Source: Paenibacillaceae bacterium GAS479
Lineage (GTDB): Bacteria; Bacillota; Bacilli; Paenibacillales; Paenibacillaceae
Assembly (NCBI GenBank): GCA_900105225.1
Contig: LT629764.1
Span: forward strand, 1,004,098-1,068,097
Length of the DNA: 64,000 nt
Direction of reading: 5' to 3'
This document shows, piece by piece, positions 12,366-22,036 of the stretch. The notes beneath the pieces are model-generated. The model saw only the letters and a program-made list of their open reading frames with translations. It was not told where the DNA came from and did not search any database. Position 1 is the stretch's first letter; each line of letters begins with the position of its first letter. The position numbers were made by a program, and so were the translations under genes.

Positions 12366-14108
12366 TTAATCTCCTGTCTGTAATGCATACGTATACCCTT
12401 TAGTACCAGCAAGCTGGAGAACATCCCCGTTCTCCAGCTTGTAGCTTTTGTACGGGATCATGACTTGGCCGTTTAGCAACGAGCCATTTCTTGATCCGAG
12501 ATCCTTGGCATGACAGCCATTTGGCCTGCAATCAAGCTCGATATGCAACCGGGATATACCATGTGAGGAATCTACCCATTGCGCCGAGTCTGATGAACGA
12601 CCAATGTTGCATATACCTGAGGGAAGATCATAGCTTTCTATACTGCCATCGCGGGAGCGAATAAGGCGAGTGCTCTTCTCGATGCTGCCGAGCTCAGAAG
12701 GCTTTCCTTCCAGCAACACCGTGCGTTCCGAAGCTGGAGCCGCCTTTTCGGAGTATAATGAGCTCGATCGAACAGGCTGGGATACTTGGGATGAATAGGA
12801 TGCTTTTGGTGCTTGGGATGCTTTTGGTGCTTGGGATTCGTAGGGCAAGTTGGACGAGTGGGATTCGTTGAATTCATGGGATTTATGAACTCTATGGCCA
12901 GCTGGCGATTCATTGTTAGAAAAAATGCTCCAACCCGCTCTAGCCCCACCTTCTGTTGCAAGCTGCCCCTGAAAATTTGTCGGTCGCCAACGCGGCTCCT
13001 GCTTGAATGCGAGTGGTCCTGAATCAGGCTCGAACATCGAACCTGACCCAGCAGCTTGTTCCCCCTCGTGACCCTCTGCCACCAGTACATGTTCATCTCT
13101 TCTTCGCCAAATATATAGGATTAATACAAAGGCCAATACAACAATCCCGGAGCATATAGTTATGTTCGAGCGCGTAGGATTGTCCAAATAAAGCAGCTTC
13201 CATGGAACAGCAGCTCCAACCACAGTTACCAATGTCAGCACCCCGCGGTTCAGCGGTTTTTTTCCGCTTATCTCTTCCACTTGCGTACAATCTCCTTGGT
13301 CGGAATAACGGAGTGGAAATAGCTCATCTGAAGAGCGAATTCCGGGCATGCCACCTCGAGCATTTACGTACTCGCCGTGACCATTCTCCTCCGGCAGATG
13401 TTTACGTACTAGCGCATTGGCTGCTCCCATCCCCTCTAGCTGGCGTTGCTCATCCCTCTTCCTAACATCTAGGGAGTAATTAACGAATGGTTGAGCCATC
13501 TCGCGGATCTCTTCTGCGACTTTTTGTCCTTGGCGCTCTGACGTGGCTGCCGATAAAGATAACAGCCTATTTTTGAGACGGGAAAGTGGGATCTTCTCGT
13601 CCCCGATCTCCTTCAGAACAGTCGGAAGATCTGCATCAATGCGGCGCGTCGATCCCGCACAAATCGCAGCTAAAGCAAGCAGTCTCGCACGTAGGGGCAA
13701 CTCCGGAATCGTCTCTGCGCACAAAGGAACGTACACTAACCCCAAATCGTTCCATGCTTCACCTACAAAGATATACGACTCATCCAACAGCAAATTGTCG
13801 GCTACCAGTAAACAGGAGCGACATTCTTCTACCGACGAAACAATGCCATAAAGCAGAAGATAAAGATCCTCTGGCTCCTGTAATCCTTCCACGAGCTGCT
13901 TCAGCATTCTTTTGCCAGTAAGCCGGTAACGCAAGCGAACTTGGCCGTTAGTATCCTCCCATTCCATAGGCAGAAGACCACCTACTGAAACCTCCTCCAG
14001 CATTGCCAGCTCCACTTCTTCCAGCTCGCTTCTGGCCAGCCCCCCGTCGCGTGACAGAATAAGCTCATGCTCACGATTCCACTCAAAATCAACCTGAAAT
14101 TGACGCAT
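12366..14108 (-). CDS. DUF6382-like / FHA-domain protein, last gene of the Tad pilus operon
   Basis: The 580-residue protein has three parts. Residues 1-250 form a globular domain like DUF6382 (FEWNREHELILSRD...; LLPMEWEDTNGQVRLRYRLTG). One or two transmembrane segments lie near 300-345 (GVLTLVTVVGAAVPW, ITICSGIVVLAFVLILYIW). A low-complexity Ser/Lys/Ala-Pro stretch follows, and the C-terminal 90 residues are a forkhead-associated domain (CNIGRSSDSAQWVDSSHGISRLHIELD, DLGSRNGSLLNGQ). FHA domains bind phosphothreonine, so a Ser/Thr kinase input into pilus control is plausible but not shown. In-frame spacing (56 bp) and strand place it after the prepilin peptidase. The start has AAGGAGAGG upstream. 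Confidence 0.85.
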   Translation of the reverse strand: MRQFQVDFEWNREHELILSRDGGLARSELEEVELAMLEEVSVGGLLPMEWEDTNGQVRLRYRLTGKRMLKQLVEGLQEPEDLYLLLYGIVSSVEECRSCLLVADNLLLDESYIFVGEAWNDLGLVYVPLCAETIPELPLRARLLALAAICAGSTRRIDADLPTVLKEIGDEKIPLSRLKNRLLSLSAATSERQGQKVAEEIREMAQPFVNYSLDVRKRDEQRQLEGMGAANALVRKHLPEENGHGEYVNARGGMPGIRSSDELFPLRYSDQGDCTQVEEISGKKPLNRGVLTLVTVVGAAVPWKLLYLDNPTRSNITICSGIVVLAFVLILYIWRRRDEHVLVAEGHEGEQAAGSGSMFEPDSGPLAFKQEPRWRPTNFQGQLATEGGARAGWSIFSNNESPAGHRVHKSHEFNESHSSNLPYESQAPKASQAPKASYSSQVSQPVRSSSLYSEKAAPASERTVLLEGKPSELGSIEKSTRLIRSRDGSIESYDLPSGICNIGRSSDSAQWVDSSHGISRLHIELDCRPNGCHAKDLGSRNGSLLNGQVMIPYKSYKLENGDVLQLAGTKGYTYALQTGD

Positions 14109-14163
14109 GGTTCCTCTCCTTCCCCCTAACCTCTTTAAACATCAATTTCCACTGCTCTAGTCT

Positions 14164-14640
14164 CTATCCCAACAGCTGCATTGCGATTGCCGCAGGCATT
14201 ACAGCTATCATAAAAGGAAAACGAACTGTTCGCTGAGACATAGAGTTATCGTTATATCGATCGAAATTAGAGCTGATTCGACGGCGCAGCTTAACAGCCA
14301 GCAAATAAATACCGCCTCCGATTCCTCCCAAAAGCATGGAATAAAGCAGCAGCTCAAGGACAGAGGCAGCTCCTGCCCATGCCCCAATCGCACCGAACAG
14401 CTTCACATCACCAGCTCCGATACCTCGGAGAAAATAGAGCAGCAAGAGTGGAATAAACCCGGCAGCCGCTCCCAGAGCAGCTTTCCCTAAGCCACTTAAA
14501 CCTCCTATAGAAACATGTATCAGCAGTCCTGCGACAAAAAAGCCACCTGTAAGCTTATTCGGAATACGCATCGTGCGCACATCGCTCCAGAATGCCGTTC
14601 CAAGGAGCAAGGCGGTCCCGGCCCAAATCAAGCTTGTCAC
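14164..14640 (-). CDS. A24-family prepilin peptidase (TadV/CpaA type)
   Basis: The 158-residue polytopic membrane protein has the two catalytic aspartates of A24 peptidases: SDVRTMRIPNK (about residue 23) and the GxGD motif RGIGAGDVKLFG. It lacks the N-terminal methylase domain, as is usual for TadV. It should cut the short basic leader of the Flp pilin and of the TadE-like pseudopilins encoded upstream. The GTG at 14640 is chosen because AAAGGGGGG stands six bases ahead; an ATG 18 bases upstream has no such site. Confidence 0.88.
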   Translation of the reverse strand: MTSLIWAGTALLLGTAFWSDVRTMRIPNKLTGGFFVAGLLIHVSIGGLSGLGKAALGAAAGFIPLLLLYFLRGIGAGDVKLFGAIGAWAGAASVLELLLYSMLLGGIGGGIYLLAVKLRRRISSNFDRYNDNSMSQRTVRFPFMIAVMPAAIAMQLLG

Positions 14641-14734
14641 TTGCTTCCCCCCTTTCATTTGCACTAGCCCCTTTTGCACTATTCTCTATTGCACTGCCCT
14701 TATTGCACTGGCCTCTATTGTGGACTTTGCACAA

Positions 14735-15703
14735 TCAGCTCTTTTTTTTATCAACATGAAAGGGCATAGTTGCGCTTCCACCATCCGAGCTTGTCACAAC
14801 AACCTCCCATATCCCGGTAGTCGTATTACCGGATACGAGCCAGGTCCACTCAACTCTGCCCGTCGAATCAGCGGTTTTTGTACCGACTTGGCGGGAAACG
14901 CTGTTGCCGCTTTTGTAGCGCACCTCAAGCGTAACCTGCACCCCTGGGGATGCCTGGGCAGTTAACGTAGCCTTTCGGCCTGGTCGGGCTGGCACCGGCG
15001 TCAAACCCGTGATTCGGACACTGCCCACTCCCGCCTCAGCAGGTTTACTTGAAGAGGCTGGCATCGTATCCGGTATCCATACCCGCTCTGATGCCGTGCG
15101 GCGAAGTACAATTCTCTCCCCTGTAAAAGGAACTCGAATCGGAAATTCATACTCCGCTTCGAGAAGAATAAAGTTGTTTTCCCCGGATTCAAGATCCGGC
15201 AGTTGAACTCGCGATAGCCTAAGTCTACTGCTCTGCAAGGAGGTGTCCTCAGCCATTTTAAGCAATAGCGGCTCAAGTACCGGGCGGGCAGCCACACCTG
15301 TCGCCCAATCTGCTGCCGGTTTCCAGTCGCCCTTAAGCACTGCCTCAGTCAATGGACCGGCAGGTTCAGGCAACTGACCCGCAACCTGTGCAGCGATTTC
15401 AGTCCACCCCGGCAATGGCAGTTGGCTAACCGGCTGGACGGCCCCCACTCGCGCCGCAACCTCCTTCTGCAGCAGCATCGCCGGCCTTATGTGCGCAGCA
15501 ATCTGCTTGGCTGTGCCGTCAGCCGTCCTTTGCAACGCTGTTTCCGCTGCGGAAAGCTGAATAAACACTGTCAAAAGCACGAGCAGCAGTAGGAAAACAG
15601 GTAGAACAAGAGCTGCCTCCAGCAGCATAGAGCCTTTCTGGCCTCGCAATAGTCTGCTTTGTTTTATTTTAGTAAGACCATCCGGCAAGCGAAGTCGCTT
15701 CAT
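14735..15703 (-). CDS. TadE-like pilus assembly protein with C-terminal beta domain
   Basis: The 322-residue protein starts with a TadE-type segment: basic residues, then GSMLLEAALVLPVFLLLLVLLTVF (about residues 24-48; a Gly before the hydrophobic helix and Glu at +5). This is the class III signal that prepilin peptidase recognises. The exported part ends in a domain (about 230-322) that looks like a small immunoglobulin-like or bacterial Ig fold (TGLTPVPARPGRKATLTAQA, VEWTWLVSGNTTTGIWEVVV). Its start lies inside the end of the upstream gene (35-bp overlap), suggesting translational coupling. GGGAGGG precedes the ATG. The TadE assignment of the N-terminus is firm; the Ig fold is inferred. Confidence 0.8.
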   Translation of the reverse strand: MKRLRLPDGLTKIKQSRLLRGQKGSMLLEAALVLPVFLLLLVLLTVFIQLSAAETALQRTADGTAKQIAAHIRPAMLLQKEVAARVGAVQPVSQLPLPGWTEIAAQVAGQLPEPAGPLTEAVLKGDWKPAADWATGVAARPVLEPLLLKMAEDTSLQSSRLRLSRVQLPDLESGENNFILLEAEYEFPIRVPFTGERIVLRRTASERVWIPDTMPASSSKPAEAGVGSVRITGLTPVPARPGRKATLTAQASPGVQVTLEVRYKSGNSVSRQVGTKTADSTGRVEWTWLVSGNTTTGIWEVVVTSSDGGSATMPFHVDKKKS

Positions 15704-18101
15704 ATCGCCCTCCCGTTACTTGACCTTCCAATGCTTCTCCGTACCGGATCAGCTTCGTCAATCCCGGTAAAAACCACAGCGGCAACGAGCCTTGAAGTGC
15801 CACCGACGCGCCGGTAGAAACCTCGGAAAGCCGAGCCCCCGTACGATGCTCAATAAGCCCGATCATACGGCTTAGCTGTGAATCGCCGGAGCCATGCATG
15901 AGTGAAAACAACCTCAAATAATCAAGATAGGTTAATCTTACAGGTACGTACTTGGAAAGCTCTGCCTCACCAGTAGCAGCCAAAGACTGTATATCTGCAA
16001 TTGCTTGCCGCAATCCATAAACTCCCGCCATGGCGAGTATAAGGAGCGGATGACCGGCACCTCGGCTTTCCACCAAACCTTCCATCGTTCGAATCGCTAG
16101 TCGCAGCGCGAAAAGCTCCCCATAAGCAGCAGCTAGATTGCCAGCAGGATTAACCATCCCATATAAAATGTATTCCAGCTGCTGATTGCTGATAGAGGTC
16201 AGTTCGGACGCCGCATCTTGAGCCATTCCGCCAGTTAACAGTGTTTGCAGCATACGGGGATCCATCGAGGTGAATCTGCGGGCACCATATTCCGCTGCGA
16301 GCAATCGCTCGCCTCCTTGGGCTAATATCGCGGACATTCCATCCAGTACCCCGCTGCCGAGCTTCTGCGAGTCTGATATAGCTTCATCCGAATTAGCCGG
16401 CTTGCTTGACGCAGCGAAATCCCACTCCACCTTCGATTGATCCTGCTCTACTCTATGACCGCTTGCATCTCCTTCCATTCCACTAGCTCCCTCGGATGCG
16501 CTTTCAGATTCCTCTTGCGATGCGGCCAAAGCTTCGTTATAGGTTCTATTTCCCTTAGCCAGTTGGTCGACCTTCTGAAATTCCTTTAGCTCAGCCTCCG
16601 CGGCTTTCAAGCTATTAAATCCATCCAGCAGCTCTCTTGCTTGCTTCCATAGCGAAGCAGCCTTTTTCTTCTCAGCTGCACGCAGTTCCTTGCCGCTATC
16701 TGCATTCATCACCTTGCTCCTAAGCTGCTCCTGCTCCTGCTCAGGCTCTACGTAAGCCCGCCAGTAAAGCGACAGCCGCTCTTGCAAATCAGCGACATCA
16801 CCTTGCAACAATGGGATCAACGCCGGATTGCGTTGCTGGAGCGCAACCTCCAAACGGTTGCCTGCCGACCTTGCATCAGCTGCAAATAATCGAAAGCGTT
16901 CTGCTTGCTTAGTCAAATCCTGTTCTATCTCCTGAAACCAAGGTTGCCCTAACAGCAGGCTAGAGGCATCTGCGATGTCTGCACCTATACTCGGTACAGC
17001 TCCCCTGTTGTCGGGAGCTTTGCCAGCAGCCGCTTCGCCTGGAAGAGCACGATTTCCTGAAGTTGCGCCGGATGGCTTAGCTGCGAGAACCTCAAGAGCT
17101 TTTTCTTCCTGCAGCGCAAGCTTCAGTTGAATCACCGCCTGTTCAATCAGCCGCTGATGCTGGTCTGCCGCTGCTGCCAGATCAAGCAGCCCCCCCGCAA
17201 CATCACCCGCATCGGTTTCATATTGCTGGATTAATACCGTATTAAGCTCAGGCGGCGGGGGAAGCACCGGTGAAACTCCGGGCAGAGAAGGCGGAATTGC
17301 CTGTACGGCCGCTTCATAAGCCGCGGTTGCTGCTTTATCCACTGCAATCCAGCCAAGATAGCTGCCATAGCCTCCTACTACAGTTGCGAAATCGACTGTA
17401 TTCGTTCCGGCACTTGTTCCAGCTCCTGATAACGGAACGAGATTGTCGGCCCCGGTTTCTTTGGCCAACACAGATGCAGCCTCCAGATGATTAATCATTT
17501 TCTCCAGTGCCAATTGCCGCTTGTCAAAAATCTTCTCCGCATTCTGGAGAGTATCAACGGCGCCTGCAGTCTGCTCCATGGACTGTGCAAGCGGCCGAAA
17601 TTTATCAAACAGCTCGATTGTGAGATCAATCGGTCCTTTATACTTCATCTCCTGTTCGACCTGACGGCGAAATACCGGCCATTCCCCCAGCATGAGAGCG
17701 GGCTGTACCGACTTGTTATCAATGCTCATTTGAATCATGTCTAAATTCCTTTTTGACTCCACTTCGCCCGTAAAGCTACCTGTTGTAGAGCCTTGCCCAC
17801 CAAGACTACCGCTTACCGCTGTCTCCAGAAGCTCTTCTGGACTGCTGCCGCCTCGACCGAACAAGCCGTATTGCTCGTACAGAGCTTCATCATAGGCCGA
17901 TAGAACAGAGCGAACAGAAGACTGAGCCATGCTGTCCAGTTTGTAGTTGAAAGCGGCGATCCGAGAAAAATCAATGAGCAGCGCCATCAAAAGCAGCACC
18001 CCAGATACAATCATGCATGTCCAAACTGTAACAGCTCCCGAAGTTCCCGATAGTCGAACTTCTCTCCAGCCAGCCATACGCTTAAGGGCGGCCCGCTGCA
18101 T
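15669..18101 (-). CDS. Large exported Tad-locus protein (DUF5702-like, TadG-position)
   Basis: This 810-residue protein opens with a TadE/TadG-like membrane helix (GAVTVWTCMIVSGVLLLMALLIDFSRIAAF, about residues 22-52; described by position, the helix is 30 long). It is followed by a long helical region rich in Ala, Glu, Gln and Leu that should form coiled coils. The motif YDEALYEQYGLFG near residue 70 is typical of DUF5702-type proteins of Paenibacillus and clostridial Tad loci. It occupies the TadG position. It overlaps both neighbours (20 bp upstream, 35 bp downstream), as in a tightly coupled operon. Its role in the pilus is unknown; anchoring or assembly is inferred from its place. Confidence 0.75.
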   Translation of the reverse strand: MQRAALKRMAGWREVRLSGTSGAVTVWTCMIVSGVLLLMALLIDFSRIAAFNYKLDSMAQSSVRSVLSAYDEALYEQYGLFGRGGSSPEELLETAVSGSLGGQGSTTGSFTGEVESKRNLDMIQMSIDNKSVQPALMLGEWPVFRRQVEQEMKYKGPIDLTIELFDKFRPLAQSMEQTAGAVDTLQNAEKIFDKRQLALEKMINHLEAASVLAKETGADNLVPLSGAGTSAGTNTVDFATVVGGYGSYLGWIAVDKAATAAYEAAVQAIPPSLPGVSPVLPPPPELNTVLIQQYETDAGDVAGGLLDLAAAADQHQRLIEQAVIQLKLALQEEKALEVLAAKPSGATSGNRALPGEAAAGKAPDNRGAVPSIGADIADASSLLLGQPWFQEIEQDLTKQAERFRLFAADARSAGNRLEVALQQRNPALIPLLQGDVADLQERLSLYWRAYVEPEQEQEQLRSKVMNADSGKELRAAEKKKAASLWKQARELLDGFNSLKAAEAELKEFQKVDQLAKGNRTYNEALAASQEESESASEGASGMEGDASGHRVEQDQSKVEWDFAASSKPANSDEAISDSQKLGSGVLDGMSAILAQGGERLLAAEYGARRFTSMDPRMLQTLLTGGMAQDAASELTSISNQQLEYILYGMVNPAGNLAAAYGELFALRLAIRTMEGLVESRGAGHPLLILAMAGVYGLRQAIADIQSLAATGEAELSKYVPVRLTYLDYLRLFSLMHGSGDSQLSRMIGLIEHRTGARLSEVSTGASVALQGSLPLWFLPGLTKLIRYGEALEGQVTGGRYEATSLAGWSY

Positions 18102-18789
18102 AGTCTGTCAACGCCCTCCCAGCCGATGCAGCCTTCATATCTCGGGATGCCTGGAATTTAGCCGTGTAATATCGCACCAAATCTACACTCCGTATAAACT
18201 CTACCGGGTCTGTTACAATCGCGGATGCCCTGACCACTCCCGACTTGCCGCTCCTGGATGGAATTCCAATCGGGAGCCGCAAACGAGTCTCAGCTTGCCG
18301 GTTCAACACTCCGCGCTTATACATCATTTCGCCGCGTAGCTGCGAGGATAATCGGCTCGCAGCCCTATACAACTTGCTCGCTGCAAGCGAATCCGTCGCT
18401 GCTCCATTCCCTCCTACAGGTAGCGCTACAGTGACTGATGCCCGTTGCCCGCCCTCATGGGCCCCAAGCTGTAGCAAGCTCTGCAGCATGTTATCCTCTG
18501 CGAGCCTCCAGTACAATCCGTCATCTGCTCCTGCGGCAGGCAGGCCGGAAGCCCCTCGCTTGCTGTTGTCCCAGTGCAGAACAGCTGCTTCAGAGGCCCG
18601 GGCGGCTCCACTCTGGGCAACACCGCCCTGAAAGATGATTAGAACAGCTATAAGCCAAAGCAAGGTTGTAGTCATCAATAGTGGGAACACCGACACTGCC
18701 TCCAGCGTGTGGTTTCCCCGATTATCGGCCGCGAATCGACGCCACCACCCGTTGCCCGCCCTATTCAAAAATCGTGTTCGCCTGATCAT
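18082..18789 (-). CDS. TadE family pilus assembly protein
   Basis: The 235-residue protein has the TadE signature: NRGNHTLEAVSVFPLLMTTTLL at about residues 23-44, with Gly before the cut and Glu at +5, followed by a hydrophobic helix. The rest is exported and contains two regions of predicted strands with no Cys pair. TadE-like minor pilins are processed by the A24 peptidase and are needed for pilus assembly. It overlaps the flp gene by 29 bp and the DUF5702-like gene by 20 bp. Confidence 0.8.
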   Translation of the reverse strand: MIRRTRFLNRAGNGWWRRFAADNRGNHTLEAVSVFPLLMTTTLLWLIAVLIIFQGGVAQSGAARASEAAVLHWDNSKRGASGLPAAGADDGLYWRLAEDNMLQSLLQLGAHEGGQRASVTVALPVGGNGAATDSLAASKLYRAASRLSSQLRGEMMYKRGVLNRQAETRLRLPIGIPSRSGKSGVVRASAIVTDPVEFIRSVDLVRYYTAKFQASRDMKAASAGRALTDYAAGRP

Positions 18790-18973
18790 CTGCTTTACCC
18801 ATCAGGTTATTGACCAGACCAATGATCCAATCCTTGAACAACAAGGCAATAATAATAATAACTGCGATAATCAAAATGATTTCCAGTGTACCGAGACCTT
18901 CCTCAGACTTGGAGAAACGGCGCAGCCCCTTTCGGGCTTCAAGACTCCACATAAACAATTGATTCATTCTCAT
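18761..18973 (-). CDS. flp: Flp1-type type IVb pilin
   Basis: The 70-residue protein has a basic leader followed by EEGLGTLEIILIIAVIIIIALLF. The Gly in the cleavage context, Glu at +5 and a long uninterrupted hydrophobic helix are the marks of Flp/type IVb prepilins (Flp1 group). After cleavage a pilin of roughly 45 residues remains, the small size usual for this class. It is the probable major pilus subunit. GAGGAGG precedes the start; two in-frame ATGs two codons apart are both possible. An 85-bp gap separates it from tadC. Confidence 0.88.
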   Translation of the reverse strand: MRMNQLFMWSLEARKGLRRFSKSEEGLGTLEIILIIAVIIIIALLFKDWIIGLVNNLMGKADDQANTIFE

Positions 18974-19058
18974 TCATCCTCCTCATTCTATTCCTGCATT
19001 TCATAGAGACAGGACATGCACATCTCACATAGCCACAAGCTATCATTCCATCAATCCA

Positions 19059-19949
19059 TCAGCCGTTCATCAAGAGCATGGCGGGAGCTCCCACCAGCAC
19101 CATTAAGATAAAAAAGATTCCGGTAAGCGGAAAAACTAGCTTAGAGGAAGCTTCCTCCCCGCGCGTGCGCGCCGCACTTCTTCGTTTGTCCCAAAGCGGC
19201 AACGAAATTTCTCGCAACGAAAGAGACAGCTGGTCGCCTCCTCGCCGATAATTAAGAAGCAGCACTGTTGTGAATACCGATACTTCCTGCACGGCGCAGC
19301 GCCTGCTGAAAGCCTCTATAGCTGCGCTAAAAGACTGTCCATTAGACATCGCCTGTACAGCTTTCACAAGCTCGCCATGCAAGAGACTTTCCCTCCCGTG
19401 TCCAGGAGGCCTGTCCGCGCAATGAGCCAAAGCCCGATGCACAGTCTCACCAGCGCCAATCAGCAGTGTCAGCTTGCCCAGCAAATCCGGCAGAGCGAGC
19501 AGCAACTCCTGCTTGCGTCTGCGAGCCTGTTTGTGTACCTCTCGGAGACGTCCAATAGTGAGCAACAGACCACAGACAAAACCTAACCAAGCAATATTGG
19601 GCTCTCCTGCTGCCCCTGCCAAAAGCAAACCTGCCGCTGCTGCCAAATAGCCGTATCCAGTTGCACTAGCTGCAAATAACCTTGTATCCCTTACAGTCCA
19701 CTGCTCACCCTTAAGAGGTCTCATGAGCGCATGCAATGTGGCAAGCCTGTCGTCCAAAACCTGCGGCATGCCGCGAGTTTCCAACAGCAAAACGATAGCT
19801 TCCGCTCCAAGCCTCCTTCCGAACTTCCGCCTGCCGCTTGTGCTGCCTGCACTAACAAGCTCTCGCAACACAGCTTTCCAACCTGAGGAAGCGGAAACAA
19901 GAGCCAACCAAATCAACCCCATAACGGCTGAAGCCAATACCAGTCCCAT
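19059..19949 (-). CDS. tadC: Tad pilus inner-membrane platform protein TadC
   Basis: The 296-residue protein carries a type II secretion F-like domain (about residues 135-285) with several transmembrane segments at both ends. Motifs include LLLALPDLLGKLTLLIGAGETVHRAL and FPLTGIFFILMVLVGAPAMLL at the C-terminus. TadB and TadC form the membrane platform on which the TadA ATPase acts. It follows tadB by 18 bp. The distinction from TadB is by position and by the longer N-terminal part. Confidence 0.85.
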   Translation of the reverse strand: MGLVLASAVMGLIWLALVSASSGWKAVLRELVSAGSTSGRRKFGRRLGAEAIVLLLETRGMPQVLDDRLATLHALMRPLKGEQWTVRDTRLFAASATGYGYLAAAAGLLLAGAAGEPNIAWLGFVCGLLLTIGRLREVHKQARRRKQELLLALPDLLGKLTLLIGAGETVHRALAHCADRPPGHGRESLLHGELVKAVQAMSNGQSFSAAIEAFSRRCAVQEVSVFTTVLLLNYRRGGDQLSLSLREISLPLWDKRRSAARTRGEEASSKLVFPLTGIFFILMVLVGAPAMLLMNG

Positions 19950-19967
19950 AGCGTCTTATTTCCTCCT

Positions 19968-20789
19968 TCACAGTCTAATGTCCATAATCCGCAGCATTAG
20001 CCAGCCGCATAATCCGAACAGGATAACAGCCACAGTAAGCAGCAAATAGCCCAGTACCCCGGTATAAAGTGGCGCCATATAATCTGGTGCTGCCACATGC
20101 AAGAAAGCCAAAAATACAAAAGGAACCGCCAGCATGATTAGAGATTCGAGCTTTTTGCGTGCGATCAGAACCTCGATCTCCTGATTGACCTCGATCCGCT
20201 CTCCAATTATTTGCGAGGTTCGGCGGATGATTTCGACCAGATCACCCCCGGTCCGTTTGCAAGTGGTAAATACGTCCGAAAACTGCCAAATTTCATCTAC
20301 TCCGGAGCGTGAAGCAAAATCGATTAACCCTGATTCCAACGTCTCCCCGTTAGCGTAACGACTGCGGATTCTTTCCAGCTCCTCCATCAGATCCGTATGC
20401 GATCCGGGGTACATCAGCTTCAAATCGTCAAGTGATGCGAAGAGTGCATTTTCAACAGAGCGTCCGGCAGCAAGCGAAGAAGAGAGAGAAAATAACATCT
20501 CCTTGAAATGCAGCCTGAGCCTGTCCTGTCTCCGCCTTCTGGCGTAATCCCGATAAAGAGCCGGAGTCCAAACCCCTAGCATGGACGCAAGCAGAGCTAC
20601 CGGCACATTCAAGTAAAAAAGATAGAATCCAGCAAACAAAATGAGTCCGCCTGCTGCAAAAGCGAGCAGAAACATCACCCGAGTCAGTTCAAACTCGCTA
20701 TAATCCGTCCCGTTTCTAATAGCGGATAATCCGTTCTTCCGCCGGATCGGCCATCCTAGCCTGGAGAGCCGCGACTCCATCATTCGCAA
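19968..20789 (-). CDS. tadB: Tad pilus inner-membrane platform protein TadB
   Basis: The 273-residue T2SSF-domain protein has transmembrane helices near residues 35-70 and at the C-terminus. A conserved cytosolic part contains FKEMLFSLSSSLAAGRSVENAL, LEAL-type helices and FTTCKRTGGDLVEIIRRTSQII. It forms the assembly platform with TadC. The chosen start is a TTG that lies seven bases after GGAGGTG; ATGs two and three codons downstream are alternatives. The start overlaps the end of tadA by 10 bp, indicating coupling. Confidence 0.87.
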   Translation of the reverse strand: MRMMESRLSRLGWPIRRKNGLSAIRNGTDYSEFELTRVMFLLAFAAGGLILFAGFYLFYLNVPVALLASMLGVWTPALYRDYARRRRQDRLRLHFKEMLFSLSSSLAAGRSVENALFASLDDLKLMYPGSHTDLMEELERIRSRYANGETLESGLIDFASRSGVDEIWQFSDVFTTCKRTGGDLVEIIRRTSQIIGERIEVNQEIEVLIARKKLESLIMLAVPFVFLAFLHVAAPDYMAPLYTGVLGYLLLTVAVILFGLCGWLMLRIMDIRL

Positions 20790-22036
20790 AGGCTTTCACC
20801 TCCCCAAAACTGCGCATTGCCGACACGGAGCCATTTATCCTGCCTTTGAAGCTGGGCCCCGGTCCGCTTTAGCGACCCACGTCCCCCACCTTCCTCTCCA
20901 AAGACAAAAAGCGGCTCCAGCCCGATCTCTCCTCCGCTAATGCCAGTGAGCTGGGATATTTCCAATACCTTGCGTGAATGATCCCGCATTCGCGACAAAT
21001 GCACGATAATATCAACCGCGGAGCTGATCTGTTGGCGAATGGCAGCGATCGGAATATCAGCCGCTCCAAGCACCATCGTCTCCAAGCGGCTAAGCATATC
21101 TTTGGCGCTGTTGCTATGTCCGGAGCTCATGCTTCCATCATGGCCGGTATTCATCGCCGCGAGCATATCTGCCGCCTCAGCTCCCCTTACCTCACCGACG
21201 ATAATTCGGTTAGGCCTCATCCGCAGAGAAGCTCGAATCAGTTGACGCATCGGCAGCTCGCCCTTGCCCTCAGTATTGGCGTTGCGCGTTTCAAGCCGAA
21301 CAAGATTTGGAACATTCAGTTGGAGCTCGGCGGAATCCTCAATTGTGACGACCCTTTCATCCGCAGGAATGGAGCGTGAAAGAGCGTTCAGGAAGGTTGT
21401 TTTGCCACTACCCGTACCACCGCTTATAAAAATGTTATAACCCGCTTTGACCAAGTCCCCCAAAAAGGCAGAAGCCTCTTCCGTGAGGCAGCCGATAGCA
21501 ATCAGCTGTTCCATCAACAGCGGCCGCTTCGGAAACTTGCGGATAGTGACGATCGGACCCGACAAGGATGCTGGAGGCAGTACGATATGAACACGTGAAC
21601 CGTCTGCAAGTCTGGCATCAACGATAGGAGAGGACTCATTAACCGCCCGATTCACACCAGCAACGATAGCTTGAATCAGATCTTCAAGCCTGTCCCTGCT
21701 CTCGAACCGATCCTGCAACGGTTCAATTCGGCCCGCTCGCTCGACGAACAGACGCTCATGCCCGTTGATCATTATCTCCGTAATGGAGTCATCCTCAAGC
21801 AAAGGCTGCAACACGTCAAGTCCGCGGAAAGAATGGTATAGCTGACGAACGAGCCGAAGCCTGCCTGAGGAAGTCAACTGCCGACTGCCCGACCAGCCGT
21901 CCACCCCCGACTCCACCGCTGTCAGTAGCTCCTCATCACTAATTTCGCCACCGAGATTAATGGACCGTCTAATCTGTTCTCGTAGTCGCGCTGCGACTTC
22001 GTCATCCGGTGTGGTCAGATCAGTGCCGGTGCTCAT
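20780..22036 (-). CDS. tadA: Tad pilus assembly ATPase TadA/CpaF
   Basis: The 418-residue secretion ATPase has Walker [15 protein letters not shown] near residue 208, the Asp box and Walker B region [15 protein letters not shown], and the His box [23 protein letters not shown]. The N-terminal domain ([25 protein letters not shown]) is characteristic of the CpaF/TadA group. It hydrolyses ATP to drive pilus extension and probably retraction at the cytoplasmic side. It overlaps tadZ by four bases (ATGA). GGAGGACAGGG precedes the ATG. Confidence 0.95.
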   Translation of the reverse strand: MSTGTDLTTPDDEVAARLREQIRRSINLGGEISDEELLTAVESGVDGWSGSRQLTSSGRLRLVRQLYHSFRGLDVLQPLLEDDSITEIMINGHERLFVERAGRIEPLQDRFESRDRLEDLIQAIVAGVNRAVNESSPIVDARLADGSRVHIVLPPASLSGPIVTIRKFPKRPLLMEQLIAIGCLTEEASAFLGDLVKAGYNIFISGGTGSGKTTFLNALSRSIPADERVVTIEDSAELQLNVPNLVRLETRNANTEGKGELPMRQLIRASLRMRPNRIIVGEVRGAEAADMLAAMNTGHDGSMSSGHSNSAKDMLSRLETMVLGAADIPIAAIRQQISSAVDIIVHLSRMRDHSRKVLEISQLTGISGGEIGLEPLFVFGEEGGGRGSLKRTGAQLQRQDKWLRVGNAQFWGGESLCE

